Assembly (NCBI RefSeq): GCF_000245735.1
Contig: NZ_AHTH01000055.1
Location: forward strand, 1 to 64,000
From: Alishewanella jeotgali KCTC 22429
Lineage (GTDB): Bacteria; Pseudomonadota; Gammaproteobacteria; Enterobacterales; Alteromonadaceae
Direction: 5' to 3'
DNA: 64,000 bases
The notes under the pieces were generated by a model, which was given only the letters and a program-made list of their open reading frames with translations, had not been told where the DNA came from and searched no databases. Positions 1 through 7,886 of this stretch are shown here, piece after piece. Within the stretch, counting starts at the first letter, position 1. Each line of letters starts with the position of its first letter. A program made the position numbers and the translations under genes.

Positions 1-263
1 TACAAGGCAGAGCTTGTGATGTGTAGTTATTCTACATGAGCAAGCGATAACGCAGTAGAAACGCCAGCCAAACGCTGCCCGAAGGGTTCACGCTGGCGGC
101 GCTTTGCTCTTTGTGGCCTGCATGGATGCAGGTCAGGGGCGAGAGCAGGACGCGGTAGCTTCACTCGTCACTTATTTAGAATAACTAAACTGCGCTCCTC
201 GTTTCGCGATCAAAGCGCCGCCAGTGTGAACAAAATCTAAGCAGCAAACGTCAACACGCCCTA
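1..263. repeat. Composite inverted-repeat intergenic element
   Basis: No gene is visible here. The 20-base arm at 88-107 (TTCACGCTGGCGGCGCTTTG) recurs inverted at 211-230 with one mismatch. The 11-mer TAGTTATTCTA at 24-34 recurs inverted at 177-187. The two arm pairs are nested, so the segment could fold into a long stem, as non-autonomous mobile or REP-like intergenic elements do. It stops at, or just before, the ATG of the ParE-like gene at 264. The left limit is outside the window, so the full length is unknown. That it is a dispersed repeat is inference from its structure. Confidence 0.55.
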
Positions 264-563
264 ATGACTGAGTCTTATCAATATCGCTTATCAGAATTAG
301 CAGTCGCTGATTTAGAACGGATCTATGCTTTCGGGATTTGCAACTATGATATTTCGCAAGAGGATCTTTATTATTATGAATTTTTTCAGATGTTTCAGAA
401 AATAGCAGAAAATCCTTTTTTATTTCAAACGATTGATCACATAAGACCAGGATATAGACGCTGTCTTTGTGGTCGTGACCATATTTATTTTCGTATTAAT
501 GGGCAAATAATTGAAATTATGGCAATAATAGGTTCTCAATCATTAGAGTTATGGCTACCTTAA
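264..563 (+). CDS. ParE/RelE-family toxin-like protein, orphan
   Basis: This 99-residue protein has the RelE/ParE look: an N-terminal strand (YRLSELAVADLERIY), a helical middle rich in Tyr/Phe, then a strand and basic segment (RPGYRRCLCGRDHIYFRI) and a final strand with IIGSQ. Family members are ribonucleases or gyrase poisons normally neutralised by an antitoxin encoded immediately upstream. Here no antitoxin ORF precedes it. In the frame ending in the TAA that overlaps its ATG (262-264) only seven codons are open after a stop at 238-240. No Shine-Dalgarno sequence is seen, which fits a gene once coupled to an upstream partner. The gene is clearly more AT-rich than its neighbours, suggesting transfer. 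Toxin activity is inferred. Confidence 0.7.
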   Translation: MTESYQYRLSELAVADLERIYAFGICNYDISQEDLYYYEFFQMFQKIAENPFLFQTIDHIRPGYRRCLCGRDHIYFRINGQIIEIMAIIGSQSLELWLP

Positions 564-581
564 CCGGCATACGGAGTTTAT

Positions 582-1007
582 ATGCGAGCTATCTTTATAA
601 CCTTGTTATTATTAATGTCCTCTACTGCTTATGCTGATGATAGGGCCGATCTGACTGCTTTACTAGCCGAATTTCTGGATGGCGCGACCCGTAATGACCC
701 TGCGGTACACGATAAGTATTGGGCGGAAGAACTCATTTATACCAGTTCGGCCGGGCGGCGTTTTGGCAAAGCCGAGTTAATGCAAGGGGTTAATAGTCGT
801 GGTGAGCTGCCAGCGGCTGAGATTAACATGCGTTACAGCAGTGAAGATCTGCAGATCCTGCAATATGGCGATACTGCAGTGGTCGCTTTTACCCTGGTTG
901 GTACCTCAGCGCAGGAAACCTTACGTTTTTTAAATAGCGGCACCTTCGTCAAACGTAATGGTAAATGGCAGGCGGTAAACTGGCAGGCCACCCGCAAGCT
1001 GGATTAA
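582..1007 (+). CDS. Exported SnoaL/DUF4440-like (NTF2-fold) protein
   Basis: The 141-residue product begins with a clear signal peptide (MRAIFITLLLLMSSTAYA, cleavage expected near residue 18) and is predicted to be periplasmic. The mature part follows the NTF2-like/DUF4440 pattern: an N-terminal helix (LTALLAEFLDGATRNDPAV), then strands containing WAEELIYTSSAGRRFGKAEL and a C-terminal segment ending GTFVKRNGKWQAVNWQATR, typical of this fold. Members include enzymes and binding proteins, so no substrate can be given. It starts 18 bases after the toxin-like gene but has normal composition for the region, so co-transcription does not imply joint function. Confidence 0.65.
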   Translation: MRAIFITLLLLMSSTAYADDRADLTALLAEFLDGATRNDPAVHDKYWAEELIYTSSAGRRFGKAELMQGVNSRGELPAAEINMRYSSEDLQILQYGDTAVVAFTLVGTSAQETLRFLNSGTFVKRNGKWQAVNWQATRKLD

Positions 1008-1097
1008 ATAAAGTTTTGCCAGGCGGCGATCTGAGTAAAAATTCTGAGCGTAAGCTAAGCTAGACTAACGAGCTGTCTAGCAAAGTAGGAGCTAATT

Positions 1098-1394
1098 ATG
1101 CCTTATCATCGCGCAGAGCATCTTAATCATCAGGATGTACGGATTGACGAGCTGGTGGTGCATTCTTACGAAATGGGGGTTTATCTGGTCGAGGCCGACT
1201 ACGATGGTCGTCGTGGTTTTTTGGTTAATGATGACAATCATCCACAGCGGTTTCACAGTGTGGAGCAGGTGAAGCAATCGCTGAGTGATTGTACCGTGCG
1301 CCAGGCCTGGTTGGTGCATCAGTCGGCCTACGACGAGATGTGTGGTGGCCCGGAAAAGACTGACAACACTTTAAAAGTGCCGCTTTGGGTCTGA
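1098..1394 (+). CDS. Small conserved protein, DUF6482-like
   Basis: A 98-residue soluble protein with no signal peptide or membrane segment. It contains ELVVHSYEMGVYLVEADYDG, then a basic stretch and FHSVEQVKQSLSDC, ending in VPLWV. The length and the central pattern recall the DUF6482 family of marine gammaproteobacteria, whose function is unknown; the assignment is tentative. An AGGAG ribosome-binding site (1087-1091) precedes the ATG at good spacing, which supports this strand over the antisense frame. It stands alone and is followed by a strong hairpin (1440-1478). Confidence 0.6.
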   Translation: MPYHRAEHLNHQDVRIDELVVHSYEMGVYLVEADYDGRRGFLVNDDNHPQRFHSVEQVKQSLSDCTVRQAWLVHQSAYDEMCGGPEKTDNTLKVPLWV

Positions 1395-1439
1395 GTGGCT
1401 CCAGCTGGACTAATACTGGTTAGATGAATCTGTTTATTT

Positions 1440-1478
1440 CAGCACAGGCCGGGCGCTACCGGCGCCATGCCTGTGCTG
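1440..1478. terminator. Hairpin between convergent genes
   Basis: CAGCACAGGC (1440-1449) pairs perfectly with GCCTGTGCTG (1469-1478), with further GC pairing possible in the loop. It lies between the end of the DUF6482-like gene and the end of the pyruvyl transferase gene, so it may serve both strands. Neither side has a long T run, so efficiency as an intrinsic terminator is uncertain. Confidence 0.5.
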
Positions 1479-1491
1479 AGTGTTTAATTGC

Positions 1492-2649
1492 TTAGATGAC
1501 TTGCGCCAGACGCTGCCACATTTTCTGGTTACGCTGTTTTAGCGTAGCCGCCCGCTCTGCCACCACTGCAGCTAAGGCATCTTTTTCGTGCAGTAGCTGT
1601 GCTAAGGCATCTAATAAGCTTTGCTCTGACAGTTCAGCAACACAAAAATCACCCATGCCAAAATCACTCATCATCGCATGATATTTATGGCTCCAGCTGG
1701 TGGCGATACAGGGGACACCCTGGCTTAGTGCATTTACTGCACCGTGAAAACGTGAACTGACCGCCAGCTCCGCCTTACCAATAAAATATTTTACCGCCAG
1801 CGGATCTTCGATTTGTACCAGGCCGCAGGGCGAACGGGCGGCGATTTCGGCGCATAGCTCAGCATCTTCCTTACCTTCGTGGTTGACCAGCACCGGCTGA
1901 ATGCCCAATGCCGTCAGATAATCGGCCGCAGCAGCGAAAGCCGCAACATAGTCGCTGCGCATCGCTTCGGCATTGGCATGATTAAACTTGGAGACGACCT
2001 TGGAATTTGGGATCAGCGCTGCGAAAGGCACATTCAGCTGTGGCACCTCGGCATTGGCTTCCGCGCTTAAACCGACGGTAAAGTCCGGGGTTAACACCAC
2101 ATGCTCTGGCAGGACATCGACACAGCTTTGTAAATGTTGCAGTGAGACCGGATCACGGACAAAAATCAGCCGTGCGTGCTGAATAATATCGCGCATTGCC
2201 GCTTTACTCTCCTTAGAGCTAAAGGGGCCAAAGGCTTGCGGCATAAAGACAAAGGGTTTACCGGCTTTGCTAAAACGCACCACTTCTTTGGCGGTATTCT
2301 GCAAGAAAGTCAGCGGCCACTGGTCACCATAAGCAAAGCCACTGGCCTCCAGAATCAGATCGACATCGCGCTCGGTAACCATACCGTAACGTTTAAATAA
2401 ACGTAGTAAAGGCCCGGGTAGCTTGCCCAGAACACCGGTGAGATCCAGGCCTTTGCGCCGGAATGAGAGTTTTTGCCAGGCGCCATGGCGGGCACGCTCC
2501 GGGTAAGGCAGATTGGGGCCGGGAGACAGCACCAGCTCAAAGGATTTATTCAGTTTTTTCAGGCCTTGCAAACAGGCCAATAGCATCAGATAGGCGCCTT
2601 TGTTACGGAATTGCACGCCTTTAATTTCGACAAAATAGGGTTTAGTCAT
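1492..2649 (-). CDS. Polysaccharide pyruvyl transferase family protein
   Basis: The 385-residue protein matches the WcaK/AmsJ/CsaB family: an N-terminal nucleotide-fold start (FVEIKGVQFRNKGAYLMLLA), a middle segment FVFMPQAFGPFSSKESK, and the conserved C-terminal SSRFHGAVNALSQGVPCIATSWSHKY. Members transfer pyruvate from phosphoenolpyruvate to sugars as ketals, or belong to related GT-B-like enzymes of capsule and exopolysaccharide synthesis. It is the last gene of the minus-strand arm of the surface-polysaccharide locus, 13 bases after the flippase gene. The acceptor sugar cannot be read from sequence. A few members are not pyruvyl transferases, so the reaction is inferred. Confidence 0.85.
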   Translation of the reverse strand: MTKPYFVEIKGVQFRNKGAYLMLLACLQGLKKLNKSFELVLSPGPNLPYPERARHGAWQKLSFRRKGLDLTGVLGKLPGPLLRLFKRYGMVTERDVDLILEASGFAYGDQWPLTFLQNTAKEVVRFSKAGKPFVFMPQAFGPFSSKESKAAMRDIIQHARLIFVRDPVSLQHLQSCVDVLPEHVVLTPDFTVGLSAEANAEVPQLNVPFAALIPNSKVVSKFNHANAEAMRSDYVAAFAAAADYLTALGIQPVLVNHEGKEDAELCAEIAARSPCGLVQIEDPLAVKYFIGKAELAVSSRFHGAVNALSQGVPCIATSWSHKYHAMMSDFGMGDFCVAELSEQSLLDALAQLLHEKDALAAVVAERAATLKQRNQKMWQRLAQVI

Positions 2650-2662
2650 AAGGTTTCCTTGA

Positions 2663-3970
2663 TCAGGCTTTTACCCGCAGCAGTTGCCAGAACTGTTCGC
2701 GGGTGCGCTTGGCGAAAAATAAAAAGAAGAAAGAGGCATAGGCATAAGAAATCAGCGTCGCCCAGGCGGCACCGACAATGCCGTACTGAGGGATTAGCCA
2801 TAAATTCAGCCCGACATTTAAAAGCGCACCCATACCATGGCTAAATAGCGATAGTGGTTCTTGTTCGGTGATCACCAGGTGCTGGCCAATCAGATAACGG
2901 ACAAAGATAAAACAGCCGGACCAGATATGAATTTGTAATACGGTTACTGCGGCGCTAAAGGCTTCACCAAATAATAGCACCACTATCCAATCTGCTGTCA
3001 GGCTCATCACCACCGCGATCGCCAGGGCAGCACTAAAAAACAGCAGCGCAAAACGGCGTAGCTTGATTAAATAACCGTCCCAGCTTTTTTCATAGGCTTT
3101 TAGCATATCCGGGTAATAGCGCACGGCCAGCGTGGCCGGAAACACATACCACAGCTCCGACAAACGGCTGGCCGCGGCATAGATACCGGCTTGCTCAGTG
3201 CCGGCCATTGCACCCAGCATCACAATATCAATTTTCAGATAGATAACAGAGACAATGCCGGATAACCACAGCCAGGATGAGCGTTGTAACAACTGTTTGC
3301 CATAGGCCAGGCTAAAGTATTTTGGGTGATAGCCCGGCCAGCGCTGTTGCTCTTCTTTAAAAGGCCGGTGTTTCTGGCGATAGATCCAATATTGGGCCAG
3401 CGCGACAATCAAAAACTCGCCGGCGTAAATCAGCAATAAACTGGCAATACCGAAGCCCTGATAGAGCAAAACCAGTTTTAAGCCAAAACTTACCAGTGAA
3501 ATTATCGATTTAACATAGGCCGGGGTGCGGAAAGTTCCCTGATAATTCAGATAAAATTCAAACAACAGAAAGCCAAAAAACGCCTGCAACATAAACAGCA
3601 GCGGTATGGTATAGCTTAAATGGCCGCTAAAGAGTTCGCCATTAAGCAGGTAGAATAGTGCCAGCATCAGGGCGCCGCCGACTAGCCCCAGCCCCAGCCG
3701 GATACTGACGGCGGTGTAGAGCATCGTCATGGCTTGCTGACCGCTATCTAGCTTAACCATTTGCCGCACGACCAGATTATTTAGTCCCATGCTGGTTAGC
3801 GGCACTAAAAAGGCACTCCACGCCATCACGATAGAGTATATACCCAGCTCACTGGCACCCAGCATGCGGGCGACAAAGATCGTCAGTACTGCACCGGCAC
3901 TGAGTTTAACCAGCTTGTCACCCAGCATCGCCGTAGCGCGGGCCAGTAAGATTTTTTTAAGCAGTTTCAA
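2663..3970 (-). CDS. Oligosaccharide flippase (Wzx-like, MOP superfamily)
   Basis: A 435-residue integral membrane protein with about 12 to 14 hydrophobic segments and an N-terminus typical of Wzx-type flippases (GDKLVKLSAGAVLTIFVARMLG). Such proteins move undecaprenyl-diphosphate-linked repeat units across the inner membrane for polymerisation. Its start overlaps the wecA-like gene by four bases, so the two are translationally coupled, and the pyruvyl transferase follows. Together with the Wzy-like protein encoded at 7883 this indicates a Wzx/Wzy-type pathway. The repeat unit is unknown. Confidence 0.88.
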   Translation of the reverse strand: MKLLKKILLARATAMLGDKLVKLSAGAVLTIFVARMLGASELGIYSIVMAWSAFLVPLTSMGLNNLVVRQMVKLDSGQQAMTMLYTAVSIRLGLGLVGGALMLALFYLLNGELFSGHLSYTIPLLFMLQAFFGFLLFEFYLNYQGTFRTPAYVKSIISLVSFGLKLVLLYQGFGIASLLLIYAGEFLIVALAQYWIYRQKHRPFKEEQQRWPGYHPKYFSLAYGKQLLQRSSWLWLSGIVSVIYLKIDIVMLGAMAGTEQAGIYAAASRLSELWYVFPATLAVRYYPDMLKAYEKSWDGYLIKLRRFALLFFSAALAIAVVMSLTADWIVVLLFGEAFSAAVTVLQIHIWSGCFIFVRYLIGQHLVITEQEPLSLFSHGMGALLNVGLNLWLIPQYGIVGAAWATLISYAYASFFFLFFAKRTREQFWQLLRVKA

Positions 3971-5028
3971 CCTTTGGCTCCCTGTAAACGGCGGCGTAGC
4001 GCCGATAGAATGCGCCAGACATTCTGCAATAGCTGGATATAACCGGCGAATAGCAGCAAAAACAGCAACAACATAATGCCCTCCGGGATCAGCAGATACT
4101 CACCGATAATGCCGATACAGGCAAAGATACAAGCCAGAGCGGTAATCAGCGTTAACGATTCGCGGGAGTTCAGGCCCAGACGCAGCGAGATATGGTGTAA
4201 GTGTTCGCGATCGGCCTGAAAGGGGGACTGGCCTTTGCGGATCCGTCGCACCATAATAGCGACCATATCCATCAGCGGTATGGCAATTAACCACAGTGCA
4301 GTAACGGGCCGGAAACTGGCACTTTCACTCTGGGTGCCGACGATCAGCAGCCAGATCACAGAAAAACCAATTAACATGCTGCCGGCATCGCCCATAAAGA
4401 TCTTTTTACCGGGCACCAGCTGTAAATTAAACGCCAGATACGGCAGCATAGCGCAGATCAGTACCATCGGTAGCAGCGCCTGTTCAACCTGACCCCACAA
4501 CAACATAAAGCCGGCAATGGCAACAAAACTAACCAGACTGAGCATGCCGGCTAAACCATCGATACCGTCAGTCATATTAAAGGCGTTAATGGCGGCTATC
4601 ACCGCAATCAGGGTGACAGGGATGCCGAGAAAACCGAGCCTGACATCGCCATAACCAAATAAATTACCCAGATTTGCCAGGTGCAAATCGAGTACATAGA
4701 CCATGGCTGCACTCAGCAGTAACTGCACCGCCAGACGTAATTTCACACTCAGATCCAGATAATCATCAAAGGCGCCGAGGATCACCAGCGCACCGGCAAG
4801 TGTCAGGTAGTAGCCGGCATCTAAGTCCGCAACCGGAAACAACGCAAAACCAAGCAACATACCGGTAAATACTGATAAGCCGCCGATCAGCGGAATGGCG
4901 CCCTGATGTTGCTTACGGCCACGCGGAATATCGACCAGACCAATACGTTGCGATAACGGATAAAAACTTAAAATGGCAAGCAGGCAACCGGCAAAAGCCG
5001 TTATCATCAATAGAAGCTGAGTTGTCAT
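3967..5028 (-). CDS. wecA: WecA-like UndP N-acetylhexosamine-1-phosphate transferase
   Basis: The 353-residue polytopic protein carries the polyprenyl-phosphate hexose-1-phosphate transferase signatures in order: DIPRGRKQHQGAIPLIGG near residue 35, GAFDDYLDLSVKLRL near 105, NAFNMTDGIDGLAG near 150, FMGDAGSMLIGF near 210 and DREHLHHISLRLG near 270. WecA attaches GlcNAc-1-phosphate (or a related sugar phosphate) to undecaprenyl phosphate at the cytoplasmic face, starting O-antigen or exopolysaccharide repeat units. MraY is unlikely because no mur/fts genes are nearby. It heads the minus-strand arm and is divergent from the glycosyltransferase arm across about 160 bases. Confidence 0.88.
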   Translation of the reverse strand: MTTQLLLMITAFAGCLLAILSFYPLSQRIGLVDIPRGRKQHQGAIPLIGGLSVFTGMLLGFALFPVADLDAGYYLTLAGALVILGAFDDYLDLSVKLRLAVQLLLSAAMVYVLDLHLANLGNLFGYGDVRLGFLGIPVTLIAVIAAINAFNMTDGIDGLAGMLSLVSFVAIAGFMLLWGQVEQALLPMVLICAMLPYLAFNLQLVPGKKIFMGDAGSMLIGFSVIWLLIVGTQSESASFRPVTALWLIAIPLMDMVAIMVRRIRKGQSPFQADREHLHHISLRLGLNSRESLTLITALACIFACIGIIGEYLLIPEGIMLLLFLLLFAGYIQLLQNVWRILSALRRRLQGAKG

Positions 5029-5189
5029 AGTGGTTTCTTTTTCATCATCTTTTTATTCAGCTGGCTGTCAGCAGCACTCTGGTGTAATGATACTGCTTAG
5101 TGCGACAATAAACGACTAGCTGGCCGCGGTCCTGATAAATAAATTAATGGAACCGGCAATTATCCGTCTTCTCAGGAGTAAAGCACAGG

Positions 5190-6248
5190 GTGACTGCAAC
5201 ACAACCCCGGGTCCTCGTGATCACTAATATGGGTCCTAAACCCTCATCACCGTTTCAGGGCAACTTTGTGCGCGCCCAGGTCACAGCATTACAGGCTCAG
5301 GGCCTGCAACCTGCCTATCATTATATGCGCTGGCACCGTGACTCTTGGCTGAACAGGTTATTGAAGTATCCGGTTTTTTTCCTCGATTTTTGCCGGCGCT
5401 TTCTGTTTAGCCGCCAAGGCTATCAGATATTGCACGTCCATTTCTTTTATCCGACAATCTGGTTAGCGCTGGTATACCGTTGGTTACGCAATCCGCAGGC
5501 GAAAATTGTCGTCACCTGCCACGGCTCAGATATCTATCATTATCAGCCACCCGGGCGCCTGTATCGCTGGTGCGCGCGGCAGGTGGATAGCTGGATCTTT
5601 AGTAGTGAGGCGCTGCAGCAACAATTTTTTATGCAGCCAGAGCGGGCGCAGGTGTTGGCGGCCGGTATTGATAACCGTTATGCTAGCGCGACCTGGCACA
5701 GCAAAACCGATAAAGATATTGATTTGCTCTATGTTGGTACACTGGACCAGAATAAAGGGATGGATCGCTTACTGGCTATGTTGCCACAGCTGCACGCCTG
5801 GCGCGTAGTGATCGCCGGTTCAGGGCCCTGGCAGGCAGCACTGGCACAAGCCACCGCTGCCTATCCCAATATCACCTTGCTTGGCCCACAAAGTGGTGCG
5901 GATTTGCTGGCACTGTATCAGCGCGCCCGTTGCTTTATCAGTTTATCGCGCAAAGAATCTTTTGGTCTGGTAATGGCTGAGGCGATGGCGTGTTATACGC
6001 CTGTTGTGGCGACCGATACTGATGGTGCCAGGGCGCAAATACGGCAGGGCGTCACCGGTTATGCTGTGTCACAACAGGATGAAGCCTTATGCCAGCGGCA
6101 GTTGCTGGCTGCGATCAGGCAATTACTGGCGCTGGATGAGACCGCCTACCGGCAGTTGCAACAGCAGGGCCGGATGCAGGCTGAGCAAATCTTACTGCCC
6201 GTGATCGTGAATAAACTGTGTAAACATTATCAGGAACTTATGTTATGA
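5190..6248 (+). CDS. Glycosyltransferase family 4 protein
   Basis: This 352-residue GT-B enzyme has an N-terminal acceptor domain with HVHFFYPT and VVTCHGSDIY, and a GT4 C-terminal domain with LLYVGTLDQNKGMDRLL, VIAGSGPW and the E-x7-E motif in KESFGLVMAEAMA. GT4 enzymes are retaining transferases using NDP-sugars; donor and acceptor are not predictable. The start codon is GTG at 5190, chosen because an AGGAG (5174-5178) lies upstream and the conserved VLVITNMGPKPSSPFQG start follows at once. It is the first gene of the plus-strand arm and overlaps the WecG-type gene by ATGA. Confidence 0.88.
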   Translation: MTATQPRVLVITNMGPKPSSPFQGNFVRAQVTALQAQGLQPAYHYMRWHRDSWLNRLLKYPVFFLDFCRRFLFSRQGYQILHVHFFYPTIWLALVYRWLRNPQAKIVVTCHGSDIYHYQPPGRLYRWCARQVDSWIFSSEALQQQFFMQPERAQVLAAGIDNRYASATWHSKTDKDIDLLYVGTLDQNKGMDRLLAMLPQLHAWRVVIAGSGPWQAALAQATAAYPNITLLGPQSGADLLALYQRARCFISLSRKESFGLVMAEAMACYTPVVATDTDGARAQIRQGVTGYAVSQQDEALCQRQLLAAIRQLLALDETAYRQLQQQGRMQAEQILLPVIVNKLCKHYQELML

Positions 6249-6982
6249 CGAGCACATCCTCGACTGCTATCGCTGAAGTCGGTATTGGTCCGGTTCAGGT
6301 GTCGGCCTTTGCCAATATGGCGCAATTGCTGTCCTATATTATCCGTGCTGATGGCTCCGTCTATGCCGGTTCGGCCATTGCCATTAATCCGGAGAAAATT
6401 CTGACCGCACTGGAGAACCCGCAGGTGTTAGCCGTGATCCAACAAGCCGATCTGCGCTATGCCGATGGAATTGGGGTGGTTAAAGTGATGCAAAAACGTC
6501 TGCAGCGACCGGTGGAGCGGATCCCGGGTTGTGAACTATGGCAGGCGTTGATGGTGCGGGCGGCAGAGTATCGGGTTCCCGTCTATCTGGTTGGTGCCAA
6601 GCCCGAAGTGCTGACGCAAACCCGCGATAAGTTGCAGCAGCTTGGGGTGCCGGTAGTGGGCGCGACCGATGGTTATTTTAAAGATGAAGCGCAATTGCTG
6701 CAGGCGATCAAAGCCAGTGGCGCCCGCTTTGTCAGCGTGGCGATGGGTTCGCCCAAGCAAGAGTTGCTGATCCAGCGCATCCGGGCAGTCCATCCGGATT
6801 GTTTTTATATGGGCGTCGGTGGCACCTATGACGTCTTTACCGGCAACGTAAAACGCGCTCCGGCACTCTGGTGTAAGCTTAATCTGGAATGGGCTTACCG
6901 TTTATTGGCGCAACCAAGCCGCATTGGTCGCCAATTACGCTTATTCAGGTACCTGTGGTGGGTGCTGATTGGAAAAATTTAA
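6245..6982 (+). CDS. WecG/TagA/CpsF family glycosyltransferase
   Basis: The 245-residue protein shows the family hallmarks: AGSAIAINPEKI near residue 40, LRYADGIGVV near 73, VPVYLVGAKPEVL near 110, VSVAMGSPKQELLIQ near 165, and GVGGTYDVFTGNVKRAP near 195. WecG and TagA transfer N-acetylmannosamine(-uronic acid) to lipid-linked GlcNAc, the second step after WecA or TagO, on the cytoplasmic side of the membrane. The presence of a WecA-like gene in the same locus is consistent with that order. No genes for ManNAc(A) synthesis are in the window, so the donor is uncertain. Confidence 0.88.
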   Translation: MTSTSSTAIAEVGIGPVQVSAFANMAQLLSYIIRADGSVYAGSAIAINPEKILTALENPQVLAVIQQADLRYADGIGVVKVMQKRLQRPVERIPGCELWQALMVRAAEYRVPVYLVGAKPEVLTQTRDKLQQLGVPVVGATDGYFKDEAQLLQAIKASGARFVSVAMGSPKQELLIQRIRAVHPDCFYMGVGGTYDVFTGNVKRAPALWCKLNLEWAYRLLAQPSRIGRQLRLFRYLWWVLIGKI

Positions 6983-6992
6983 GGAGCAAAGG

Positions 6993-7886
6993 GTGAGTGC
7001 ATTACCGTTAATCAGTGTCTATATGCCTACCTATAACCGGGCACAGATGGCCTGCCGGGCTATCGACTCGGTACTGGCGCAGGATTATCCGAACTTTGAG
7101 CTGATCGTGGTGGATGATGCGTCAAAAGATCAGACCTATGAGCAGCTGAGCGAGCGTTATGCTAAAGAACCGCGGGTATGGATCCTGCGGCAGGAACAGG
7201 GGCAGGGCGCCTGCGCCGCCCGCAACAGAGCCATTAATGAGGCTCGAGGCGACTTTGTCACCGGCCTGGATGATGATGATGAGTTTTTACCGCAGCGCCT
7301 CAGCAGCCTTTATGCGGCCTATGATGATCAATTTAGTATGGTCTGTAGCGCCTATATCTGGGATTACGGTACCTTTAGCAAAACCTTGTTTGCCGATGAA
7401 GCTACGGTAAGTCTGAGTGAATTACTGGATTTACACACGCTGTCAAATCAGGCGCTGGTACGCCGAGAGCGGATGTTAGCACTGGGTGGCTTTGATACCG
7501 GTCTGGCGGCGTTTCAGGATTATGATATGTGGGTGCGGGTGGTCGCGGCCTATGGCCCGGCGAAGCGGATTGCCAATGCCAGCTATAAGGTGAATGTTGG
7601 GCATGAACTCGGCCGGATCACCGATTCGCCAAAACGACTGGACGCACATCAGCAATTTGTTGCCAAACACCGGCCACTGATGAGCGAGCGTAATCTGCAG
7701 AATCAGATGTTTTACCGCTTAACGATGCAAAAGAAACCTCTGACACTGACGGAGTTTTTCCGCCAGTGTCGCTATGGCCTGTTAAATCTGAAATGGCGTT
7801 ATTTTTTAAAGCACAAGTTATCTTGGTTTAGCGCGCTCCGTTTACGGTTGATGAACAAAGGTATCCGGGGTTTGCTCAAAAAATGA
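6993..7886 (+). CDS. Glycosyltransferase family 2 protein
   Basis: A GT-A fold enzyme with the typical start ISVYMPTYNRAQMACRAIDSVLAQ, then ELIVVDDASKDQT, GACAARNRAI and the metal-binding acidic run GLDDDDEF. GT2 enzymes are inverting transferases. I place the start at the GTG at 6993, because AAGGAG at 6981-6986 is six bases upstream and the conserved strand begins a few residues later; an in-frame TTG at 6969 would overlap the previous gene by 14 bases and has no ribosome-binding site. It is followed by the Wzy-like gene with an ATGA overlap. Sugar specificity is unknown. Confidence 0.87.
   Translation: MSALPLISVYMPTYNRAQMACRAIDSVLAQDYPNFELIVVDDASKDQTYEQLSERYAKEPRVWILRQEQGQGACAARNRAINEARGDFVTGLDDDDEFLPQRLSSLYAAYDDQFSMVCSAYIWDYGTFSKTLFADEATVSLSELLDLHTLSNQALVRRERMLALGGFDTGLAAFQDYDMWVRVVAAYGPAKRIANASYKVNVGHELGRITDSPKRLDAHQQFVAKHRPLMSERNLQNQMFYRLTMQKKPLTLTEFFRQCRYGLLNLKWRYFLKHKLSWFSALRLRLMNKGIRGLLKK

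Noticed and set aside
1092-1319. Minus-strand frame over the DUF6482-like gene
   Set aside because: The plus-strand gene has an AGGAG site and a plausible protein; the antisense frame has neither.
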